Shown: positions 13,601 through 25,600 of the stretch, one piece after another
Layout: each line of letters starts with the position of its first letter
Position numbering within the stretch: position 1 is the first letter of the stretch
Assembly: GCA_032209605.1 (NCBI GenBank)
Contig: JASFXZ010000003.1
Location: 35,366,762 to 35,430,761, forward strand
Reading direction: 5' to 3'
DNA: 64,000 bases
DNA from: Mactromeris polynyma
Taxonomy: Eukaryota > Mollusca > Bivalvia > Venerida > Mactridae
Notes under the pieces: generated by a model
What the model was told of the DNA's origin: nothing
Seen by the model: the letters and a program-made list of their open reading frames with translations, nothing else
Databases searched by the model: none
Made by a program: the position numbers and the translations under genes

Positions 13601-16600
13601 GAGATACAGTCGTGTGTTGGCTAAACTTTGTCTTCTGTGATAATCACTATTGTACCTATATATCTATATTACATGTAGATTTATCATTTATCGTATCTTG
13701 TTACTCTAACATTGCTATAATTGTTACTGAAGCATTGTTACATTTGTCAGTTTATATTCTGCCTGTATTTATTATTTTGGTAACAAACTGTTTGGGAATA
13801 AGACTTTACCTTTTTCCCACATTTTGGTAAAACTTTATTTCTTTATCGTAAATGTCAATGTTGTGTTTGTCTCAGTTTATTTGTGTATAATCTCAGATGC
13901 ATCAAGATTGATAATTCAGGTTTAATGTGGATTTATTGACATCATGGTATAGTCAGTTGTGGAGAATTCAGTTTTGATGTTGGAATTAAGGTGCATTATG
14001 ATTTCAAAGTAAATTTGATGGATTAAAATAAAGGTGTGTATATTTTCTATTAACACTGTCGATGTACTTGCAGATTGTGTATTCTTGATATTTTTGTTTC
14101 AATGCTGTCGTGCTATGAAGGAAATACAACAGTGACATGTAGTGTTTATACTATATACCATATTTGCAATTCGTTTGTTGCTTAACTACCACAGTCATAG
14201 TTACTGTTTTAACCAAACTCTGCTATCAGCATAAGTGTATTTAATTCTAGCATGCACATTATAAACCTTAATTACCTAATTGGTCACTGTGGTAAATCAC
14301 TGAATGAAAGACTTGAAGTCCTGGTTTAGGATAGTTTGTCGCCATTTTGCAATTTGTTATGGCAAACTTTTGTTGAAAAATACAAATTCAATGCTTCATA
14401 AGATCATAATAAACACCGGGCTGCCCAATTATTTGATTTAGTTTAATACATGTATATATATGTAATAAATTCGAAATGAATAACCATCCGATTAAGTCAA
14501 CATATCTTTGCTAAAAGATTTAATCATGATATAGTTAGATAGGAGATCTGTTTGCTCAGAATGTTTCCGATGAATCTGGAATTGCATGATATATGTCATG
14601 TTTGGTGTTATGTATTTGTTTGTATATTGTCAGATTGTGATTAATACAGGAGATTTTGAAGTTTCCAATGTTTACAGTTTGGCATGTGTATCTGATATGT
14701 GCAATACTGCATTCTTCAGCGATAACTTTTAGAATCGAATAATTTATATTTATAAAATACTTCAAATATTTCATGGACGTCTGTTTTATCCTAATATGTT
14801 ATCCGAGATATTTTGTTATTTGCTGATTCCTCTCGTCTTCAAGGTTGATGAGATATTTTGGGATTCGTAATGTTGATATTTCTCTAAAATTAACTTGTGA
14901 ACATTAATTTTTGACATCTTTTGATTGTATCATTGAATGAATTTTGTAAATCTCTAATTTTCATTGAAATAGTTTACCTGAGACAGTTTTTAAGCTCACC
15001 TGAAATCAACGGCTGTTTGGGGTGTATTTGTGTTTGGTCCATTAATATGGCCTCTGTATACTGTATTGTCTTATTGTTATGCAGTGTCTATCATAATCTA
15101 TTGTTGTATACAATTAATGTTCCTCATACTGACAGTCTTCACAGTAACCCAATAGCCTGAAGCCCTGTGAGGCCTAGCAACTTTGATTACGGGCTAGTAA
15201 AAATTACTGATGAAGTGCTTAATTTTAATGAATATAGTTTTCTCGAACATAGAGAAAATATTAAATCCATCCATGATTTTAACAAAATTATATAGGCACA
15301 TAATTATGACTTTCTGCATTTTATGAATTAATACTATAAAAGTTCAGGCTAGTAAGAATGATTTTTGGCTAGTGGTTTGGCTGAGTAACTTGTCCAAACA
15401 GACTTAGTGCTCAGAAAAAAATAAGGCAAATGAACTGGAAGCCATTATTTTCAGTTTTGTTTTTTCTAGCTCTGTGATACAGCCTTCTATAGTTTTCTTG
15501 TTGTATTTATAGTTCTTCAGCTATTTATTCATCAGATTCAGGATAGTTGCTCTATATACAGATAAATCCCATACTCCCATGTTTGAGTTGTATATAGTTA
15601 TTGTGTCAGCTTTGATACACTAGAAGTCTCCATAGGTTTATTGTAGGTGTGTGTTACAGTTCTTGTACAATACTTCTATACTTGTGCATTGTTATTTATG
15701 CTCATTCTTTATTTGCGAATTCATTGTTTGTTTTGATTGTTTGCTTAGATTAAATTTTTGTTATAAAATGATAAATGTCTATATCTGAAGTATAGGAAGA
15801 CATGTTGTTGGTCAGATCATGGATCATCCGTCTGTCACAAAATTATGTCGCTTTGCCGTAGCACTCTATCCTAGTCTCTTTGACCAGCACTTACAATAAT
15901 CTTATTATTGTATTGTCATATCACCTATTCAACAACCATGCTCTCAAATTAAAAATCAGTATTTTTACTTATGTATATTTGAGCGTCTGATGGTTTATTA
16001 ATAAATTACTGATGTTTATTCCATGCGCTCAAACTAAAAATCTGAATTTTTACTTATGTATATTTGAGCGTCTGATGGTTAATTACTGATGTTTCTTCCA
16101 TGCGCTCAAACTAAAAATCTGAATTTTTACTTATGTATATTTGAGTGTCTGATGCTTAACTGATGTACCTACCATGCTCTCAAACTAAAAATCTGAATTT
16201 TTACTTATGTTTATTTGAGCGTCTGCTGATGTATCTGCAATTTTCCAAAAAAATAGTAACAGTAGTTGAGTGCAGAACCCTTGATATTAATACTAGATGT
16301 TGAAGTTGCATCTGCAAATAAGAAGCAACAAACAGTGATCTGACATTTCAAAGTAATACACAAACCTGTTCTTACTGATCTTATTATATTCTGTATAGAC
16401 CACATAGATCCAGGTGTGATAACTTCTCTATATACCACCACTGTTCATCACCTGTCTCTATACTGCTCTACTTTGTCTAGGATACCTGGAGTTTTTGTTG
16501 GTTTACTTTGTTAACTACTCCCTGCTTTCATTTTCATGTCTGTGTTTGTTTTAATAGTTTGATCTTACTTTTTTATCGCATTTGAATCAAGTGTTTATAA

Positions 16601-19600
16601 CTTCCATAAGTCTCTCTAGTTGACCCAGCCTTCTGGGTTACTAACATGTGCTTTTAGTTAATTCTAAGATTGTGAAGTAGGCAGTTCAGACTCGCTCAAG
16701 GTTGGATTAAGGTGGGATTTGAACTCACAATCTTTCGATCAAATGTCAATACTCTGTAACCACTGGCAACCTTGCCTCCATGTATAGGACTTTAATTGTA
16801 TATCTAAATATAATACTGAGATGTTATACCAAGCAGTGCTGCCACAGGCCAAAATTGCCTATTCAAATGGCATTTTGCCAATTCAAATTTGCAAAGATTG
16901 CAATTTTTTATCCCCCGACCCCCCCTAACTGGCTGGTTATTTTCTGTTAGGGCCGGTTCAACCAAAACTTATTAACAACACTATCAAGGATTTTAGTATC
17001 TAGTATAGTCATAGTATCGTATTATGTTACACTGATTTGGCTTGCTGCAATTTCTTTCATGGTGGTATCTTGATATAACTGGGCACTGGGAAGTCTGATG
17101 ACCTCAATAGCTAGACATTGTGACGAATGCTTGAACCTCAAGGTCATGGTCGGCAACTTAACTCGATCCGTTTTTAATTAAATGTATTAAAAAACAGTTG
17201 TTCCTATCTGAATCAGAATTTTGTAGTTAATGGCAGGATTTGGAAATACCTTGTTCAGGCAGGCTTGTTATCTGATAGCAGAAATCCTGGTTACGTTTTT
17301 TGTATGCTTAGTGATATGATAATTATGTGAAGTATAATATATAACTTCGGGCTAGACCTAGTTTTTCTCTGGTTTGTTTACTTTCCTCTTTGAGTGTCTG
17401 TGATGATAAATAGTGGCAGAACTAGAGGATAAAGAGTTGAACAAGTACCTTGATACTATTATAACTTGGATCGTGTCTCTTTGGAGGTGTCTTTATATCC
17501 CACCTTCCGAATGTATGATAGCAATATTTGTAATTGATTATTTTCCTTGTGTCTATCTTAACAAGTGTGGATTGTACAGCGAATGCATCAGTATGGATTT
17601 AAAGTATGATTGATTTATGTTGTCAATTGCGCGGTTAATTACTTTGAACCTAACTTCAACTTTTTTACGTACAATGGATATACCTGTACTATATTTATTA
17701 GTGAAATATATGATTGTGTTGTTCTCACACATTTGGAGTATCAGTGCAGTATTTTGGTATCCTTGGATGGGTTTTAAGTCACTGATAGAAAATCTGGCTG
17801 TTTCAAAGGTTTGAATTATTTTGTTGTGTTTTGGTAGGACTTAAATAATTTAATTTGTTTATTTACATGTTATTTTATGGTGTTGTCTGGGTTTATGTGT
17901 CTCTCAACTGTTAGCAGTTGAAATGTTATTGTATTTTATAATGTGAATAACAAACTTTTCATTCAAATTATTCTGCATCAAAAAATTAATAATGTCATAT
18001 AAAGATGAAATTAATGTTTAAAACCCACGATTTGTACAAAGAATTCATTATTTGTTAACATTGTTGTGTTGACTTAACGTGATACATTTGAACAATGGTA
18101 TAATGCATTTTTCAGTATGCCCAATTACAATTCCGCCTACACAAGGCATCTCCTGAATGTCGAATTGAATCAGAATGCAGATATCTTCAATGTTACACTA
18201 GTTACAGATTAATGATACATCTTGTTAATATTCCAACATATTCCAACTGGACCGAAATATTTGATAAAAAATGATACGAACATCTGATGTACTTTCCCAT
18301 ACTATATCTAGACCAGAGTTTCATACTTGTATTATATGTTGAATATGTTTTATGAGCTCAAGTTTATTGCTAGATTTAGAATGGATATGAATATTATGCA
18401 CGCTGTTTTCTTTCAAATTAGAAGTTTATTTTTGGAAAGGATTTGAATACATCCTAAGATGTAAAGATTATGTGTAAGGTTGGTTTGTTCTGATATTATT
18501 TTAGTGGGTCATTGAATTGTGATGTGATGTTTACTGTGTTAAAACTAGTCTTGCTAGTGATAATACCTTGCACGTTGAGTTAGGTAAGTTTTACTGGTTT
18601 GTGTAGGACTTAATCAACTTGTTACATGGTTAAACAGGTAGTTTTACTTGATGTTTTTAGTACAGAAAACTTGCAGTCAATTGTGCTGATTAGTTTTGTA
18701 CAGACCTTCAAACTACATATACCTGCTCCAAAGTCAGTTTCTATAACCCAGGAAAAAAGTGAAATTTCTTTTTGAGTTGCTTTACATCAGGGATAATTGA
18801 AATGATGTATTGTTGCTTAAATTTACATGAATTTGGAAATGAGGTATTATTGCTTTACATTGATTCGGAAATAAGGTATTATTGCGTTACATGGATTATG
18901 AAATGATGGATTGTTGCTTTACATGGATTCTGAAATGAGGTATTATTGCTTTACATGGATTCTGAAATGAGGTATTATTGCTTTACATGGATTCTGAAAT
19001 GAGGTATTGTTGCTTAAATTTACATGAATTCGGAAATGAGGTATTATTGCTTTACATGGATTATGAAATGATGGAGTGTTGCTTTACAATGATTCCGAAA
19101 TGAGGTATTATTCCTTTACATGTATTATGTAATGATGTATTATTGCTTTACATGGATTATGAAATGAGGTATTATTGCTTTACATGGATTAAGAAATGAA
19201 GTATTATTGCTTTACATGGATTATGAAAGTAGGTATTATTGCTTTACATAGATTATGATATGAGGTATTATTGCTTTACATGGATCCCAAAATGAGGTAT
19301 TATTGCTTTACATGGATACCAAAATGAGGTATTATTGCTTTACATGGATCCCAAAATGAGGTATTATTGCATTACATGGATTATGAAATGAGGTATTATT
19401 GCTTTACATGGATCCCAAAATGAGGTATTATTGCTTTACATGGATTATGAAAGAAATGAGGTATTATTGCTTTACATGGATTAAGAAATGAAGTATTATT
19501 GCTTTACATGGATTATGAAAGTAGGTATTATTGCTTTACATAGATTATGAAATGAGGTATTATTGCTTTACATGGATCCCAAAATGAGGTATTATTGCTT

Positions 19601-22600
19601 TACATGGATTATGAAATGAGGTATTATTGCTTTACATGGATCCCAAAATGAGGTATTATTGCTTTACATGGATTATGAAATGAGGTATTATTGCTTTACA
19701 TGGATCCCAAAATGAGGTATTATTGCTTTACATGGATTATGAAATGAGGTATTATTGCTTTACATGGATTATGAAATGAGGTATTGTAACTTATTCACTT
19801 TTGGTGACCGCTTGCTTGGTCACTTATCAGTCTTTGTCACTTGGGCCTAAAGCAGGCATTGTGAAGGTCATGGCACAGCCTCGTCCAAGGTGGGATTCAA
19901 ACTCAGAAGCTTTCTGATGAGGATTCAGACGCTCTACCCCTACCACTATGATTCTCCATAATATTATTTTACAGTCTTATTGTTTTCTATCATTTTATTG
20001 TTGATGGTTGTTCCTGTTTTAATATGCCAGTGTCAGAGGTGATGAAAATTGTTAACTTATCATAATAGGAAATGATTGTATTGAAGAAAAAACAATCTGA
20101 GACTCGTGCATGCCTATCGCTTCTTTTTTTATGTTTCATTAGGGAAATGCATGAGTCAGTCCAGATATTTACTAGGAGATTTAAACTTCATGATTCATTT
20201 GTGTGTGGGCATCGCAGTTTTAAAGTTTCAAATTTTATAATGAAATAAGACACTGGTAGCATCATTATTAAACTTTGTTACCTTTTGACAGTAAACAAGT
20301 GATACAGTTACACTGTTTTATGATAATGTTTTAAATGTTTCACCACAACATGGCCTGTAAGGTATCAGGTAGTGTGTGATAGTGTTGGTGAGTCATCAAG
20401 TGTCTATCAGGTAGCATTTGTGATATGTAAATAGGATTAAATGCTTACATTTACTTGTGTGAATTCAGTTCAACAGTGCTTTACACTACTACCGAAATGT
20501 ACTTTGTCTGTATGTCGTACCCATAAATTTTACAAAAACACAAACTTCTCTGTTGTGTTAACTTGCCGTCTCTAATGTATTGACTGTTTCCAATATGATG
20601 ATTGTACTGTCATTCAGTACTATCGAAGTAAACATGTTATAACGCCTTTGTTCATGGTTGATTGAATATTTATGACATTTGGTGAACATTACAAAATAAG
20701 TTTATTTTTTATCATTTTAGGTGACACAAGATCGCAGGATGTGAAGACTTATACTCGTATCATACCTTCATATGAGTATGATGATTTTCAAGATCTGGAC
20801 AACTCGTTTAATGAGGGGCATCGATCTGGGGCCAAACATAAACATCACTCAGGACGTTATAAGCTTGGTGTAAATGGTGATAACCGACAGACTAGTGGTC
20901 ACAATAGAGATTATGATTGGTTAAAATCACAGTGTGAACGGGCTATGTCAGAGTTACAAGCCCTTAAATTACAACAGACCGATAATACTAAACGTTACGA
21001 AGCAGTCATGAATGAATCCGATTCATACCGACAGAGCTATATGTCCACTCTCGGACAGCTACAGCAGTGTCGGGAGGAGGTGACTGAAATTCGTGGTCGC
21101 AATCAAGATTTGATCGCTGAGAATAAACGAATGGAACAGGAAGTGAAAAACTTGAACAAATTACGAGAAGAAGACCGACAAGAAATGACGGAACTACGGA
21201 AACATCAACGGGACTTAGTGAGCAATACTGGTTCAAGTGAAGTGTTAAATGCATTAGATATGTATGATAGAATAAAACAGGAATATGATTCACTTAGGGA
21301 GAGATATACCAATCTAGTCAGTTCTAATAGTGCTTTAATGGCTAAGTTTGAAAGTAGTCAAGAAGAAATAGCGCAAGTAAAGAAACAATATCAGTCTGTG
21401 TGTAGTGAACGTGATGCTGCTGTTCATGAAAAGAATGGTTTGAAACAACAGTGTACTGCAGCAATTCGTAACTGGGACCAAGTGCTTCATGAACGTAATG
21501 ATCTAAATGAGAAAATTATTAAAACTACTCAACAGAGAGATGATGTTATGAAAGAAATGAATCAAGCTTTGGCAAGTCAGTTACGTGCTAAGAAAGAGCT
21601 AGAAATAGTACAAAAAGACAGAGATGCTGCTTTACGTGAATATTCTTTGGTTATGTCAGAAAGAGAACAAGTGCATAAAGATATAGAGCAGTACCAAGAG
21701 ACTCTAGCTGAAGGAAATAAGAGAATCGAAGCTCTTTTAAAAGAGAAAAAATGTGCTGATGATGACGGTGAAACATTGAAACGTGAGATTAACTCTGCTT
21801 TACAAGATCGTGATAGGTTAGTGAAGGAGAGATTTGAACTTAATGAAAAGTGCAATGAACTAATGAATAAACAAAGTGCAATTGAGAAACAACTAGATGA
21901 ATATAAGAAAAGTTATGAGACATCTATTGAACAGAGAGATATTGCTAGAAAAGAGAGACAAGAAGCGATGCAGGATAGAGACCGAATTCTTAGAGAAAAA
22001 TACGAGAGAGAGCAGGTGTGTACTTTGTGTCTTGTTTTATGTCTAAATATTTGTATTTCTACTTGATTTATTGTCAGTCAAATGTTTGCAAAATGTTCAC
22101 ACCTTGAGTTGATAAAGCCTCCTGTAGTGCATTATGAGTATCTTATTACAGTGTGATTCATATTTATATACTTGGTTTTACTATCTTGTTTATAACCCAG
22201 GATGAAAAGATGGTGAGGCATTCGTACTGAGTTTGACATTTGTTTAGCTGAGTGGTAATGAATTACTTACATGCAAAAAAATATAGTTAAGTCCTACTCT
22301 CCGTCTCATTAGCTGCCATTAGACTTTGAATAAGTTTCATAAACAGGATGTTTGTTGAGCTCATTTCATACACTTTGTACAATCAAGATAAGGTAATGAT
22401 GGAAAGCAGAAATATGTTGAATTTATTTTTAATGATACATCATATTATAGTTTCAGAAAGAGAAAGCTGACAAAATTGATCAAGTTAGTAAGGAAACAGA
22501 AAATCTTAAAAAGCAGATAGAAAAACTTACACAAGATGTATATGGTAGGTTATGATGATTGTGACCCAGTTACAGCTGCGCACGACTATTGTTGTCCAGT

Positions 22601-25600
22601 TGATAAAAGTTATGATTCGATTAATAGATTTAACAATACTTATTAGTTTCAGATTTCATTACACTTAAAGGATTGGTTTCTTCATGTTATGAAGCCAATT
22701 TAATGTCAGTTAAATTTATTTTAATTACAATTTCAGTGTACACTTTTCACAGAATCTTTCTGTTAAGGGAATGTTTTTATGTGCAACTTTGCTACAAAGC
22801 AAACTTCTTTTCAGAGAGGAAAAAGCGCTCATGTCTGAATTGATAACATTTTGTAACACTCTGGTTAAAATTATCATGATTTAATTGTTACTCTTTTAAA
22901 ACAAGAAACAGAGTTATTGTTCATAATGTTATCTTCCGTATAATGATGTAATTAATCATGTATTCAGCTAAGTACCAGCTCGTGAGAATTGTTAGTTCTA
23001 TTACCTGAGGTACTATTCTGTAGGTTGAAATCATTCTAATTTGTACATTTCATATTATTATTGGCTATTAAATTATACATTTGGATTTAATTAATGATAA
23101 TTATATGCATGGATAGATCTGGATGCAAGACATTATTCTTTTCACAAGTATCATATACTGACTTTAAAGTGACAGTAAAGCTAAATGTATTAGACATTTA
23201 TAAGATAATTACTCTCCAGCTGTTTAACTCAATCACCTAACAGTTGATGAATTGATTGTTAAGTTCCATGATCACAATATAGTGATTGTCGTTGAAATGT
23301 CGGATCTTCTATGTATGATCTAGTTTCATGTATTAGCAATTTAATTGGCACATTGTTTCAGTACTGAAATGCGAAATCAGTCATCTGCAGATATAATATA
23401 TTCTGGGATTATACGGAAACTCTCAAAAAGTTATTTTCATATTCATTTATTCTTGAACAATCATATAACACTTGAAAACACATTTCATGATATGTTGATT
23501 GTTATTATAATGGAATTAAATCTTCTCTTCACTTTCATATCTCAAGTCCGATATTATGAGCAAGAAATTAGATATATTTTAAATGTCTAATGTTTTAGAT
23601 TTAAATATATTAACTATATAAGAATGTCTACTATAGTTTTGATTTGAAAAGGTTACACTTGAATATGTGACTGTATGTTATTGACAATTTTAGCTTCAAA
23701 CATTTCATTTGCACACCACTGACCAATAATGACGGCTGTATAATGTAATTGATAAACATTAGATTTTACTGTGGTTGTTGAAAGCTGACGTTATGTTTGA
23801 TTTCAGATGGTATGCACGAAGCTGAGATTGCTAAAAATCGTCGTGATTGGGCGATGAGCGAGCGTGATAAGATCGTACAGGAAAGAGACAGTGTACGAAC
23901 GTTATGTGATACTCTACGTCGTGACAGAGATCGGGCCATCAGTGACCTAGCTCAGGCTTTACGAGACTATGATGAGATGAAGAAGCAGAAACAGGAAGCA
24001 TTGTCAGAGTTGAAGGAAGTCAAGTGAGTTCTTAATTTGCTACGTATATATAATGAATATGTAACTTTATTGTCGTTTAATGCAATATGTTACACTTCAA
24101 AGTCTTTGAAAGTTCTTGCACTATTACCAGGTCCTGGTAGGTTGAATTTGTACTACATGTAGAATTAAGCCCGCTTGTCTTATAATCCAGCGTAATATTG
24201 TTCAGAATCTCTTATAAAGACAAACTTTGAATAACATCGGAAATATGAACTGTATTTGTAAAATATGTCTTTAATGATGAAAATTATGTTTGCTTTGGTT
24301 ATGGTTGACCCTCGGCGAGGTCTTGGATAGACAACTCTTTAATTAGTTCAAATGGTGGTAAAAACACAAACTGTATGCAATATGTCAGCGTTAGAATATA
24401 AAGGATTGATTCATACTTGCTCATAATGTTGCACATTGACAGTGTCGTGAAGATTTATAGACTAACGTATGTATTACACTTAATTCTGTAAAAAAAATAT
24501 TATAATTTCTGCTTATGTTTGCTATTTTAGTATAAATGTTAGGGTTTCGGTACTTTAGTTCTGTTTTTACTGCAATTGTCAATAACACTATATAAGTGCT
24601 ACTCTTTTTGTATGCTCTTGTATTACGGAAACCCCTTATTTTTAGGGAATTGTCATTCAGCGAATGAGACTCGTGTACTTTTGGCTTATTTTTTATCTTA
24701 ACTGTTGGATTAAAAAGGTAGTTAAAATAAAGTGTTGATTTAAGTAGAAAAACAATAAGTATGGAGTAGATTAGGAAACAATGAGTCTTATTTGAAATAC
24801 TGATAAGGTTGTTAATGTTATATCTTTGTATAAGTATCATACTTCAAAGATAAGGGGATAAAAAGTACTCCAAGTGGTCATAAAATATACAAGTGTTTGC
24901 TTTTGTAGTCTTCATTCATCCTGATTGGTCGATTCAGTATTACAAGAAACATTTAATTATGGGGTTCTTCTCTAAATCTTGTAACCATCAGAGCATCAGA
25001 CTTCTTCTGAGAAAATGGTATTTTTAATGGTCTCAGAAATTATGGGTTAATTAGTTGTTATCATATAGAGTTCATTTTTTAAGTAGACGATCTTTATAGC
25101 ACTATTCATTAATGCTTTTTGTGGTTGAGAACAAAATTGTGGTTGTTTTTCTGATAACCAAGGTTGATTATCATATCTTTACTGCTAATATCCTCATATT
25201 TAATGAACTACTGTGAGTAGAAACTAGTGTTGTTCTCATTAGTCAAGTTGGTTGGCGTTTGGTAGGTTTTGACCAATGGAGTAATTGATCGATCACAATT
25301 TAACATGATTGATTAAATTTCTATCGTTATTTAGTAGCATTTCATATTTTCATTTTGTTTCACTCTGCTACTATCCTACCATTTTGTGATTTGTTGTATT
25401 AACATATAACATGCGATGTGATTGGCTCAATTTCCTGTATTGGACCATTCATACGTGACCTAATGTTACCTGTTCGTCTCAATGTCTAATATGGCGACTG
25501 ATATTGAAATTTTCCCATATCAAGGCAGAAATGCTTGCAGCCTTATCTGGAAGTACTTTGACGTCTTAAAACTGACAGTGGGCGAAGTACTAAAGCACAG

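Larger units (their letters stand above)
4674..20720 (+). other. DLG5: 16-kb DLG5 intron
   Basis: Intron between visible exons 1 and 2, phase 1, gtaatg...attttag. It holds a palindromic MITE (5,251), a 33-bp minisatellite (6,547), the Thr-codon minisatellite (7,364), the candidate alternative exon (9,610), a TA microsatellite near 10,049-10,070, possible hAT-type remnants (12,449 and 13,258), a decayed tandem repeat (15,936), tRNA-like SINE pieces (16,690 and 19,800) and a 32-bp minisatellite (18,780). In 5,449-6,546, 8,200-9,480, 9,680-12,440, 13,400-15,930 and 16,800-18,770 I see nothing else I can support. Confidence 0.8.

Noticed and set aside
17413..17444. Coding-looking MAELEDKELNK stretch bounded by ag and gt
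   Set aside because: As an exon of about 32 nt it would break the DLG5 frame between 4,673 and 20,721; no homologue recalled.
18780..19787. CRISPR-like array
   Set aside because: Units are contiguous tandem copies without unique spacers, in a eukaryotic intron; it is a minisatellite.
20672..20720. ATG upstream of the large coiled-coil exon as a translation start
   Set aside because: The 48 bases form the pyrimidine tract and AG acceptor of the exon; the phase fits splicing from 4,673 (or 9,676).
24421..24840. 139-codon minus-strand frame
   Set aside because: AT-driven composition (I, N, K, Y, L), no motif, inside a DLG5 intron.
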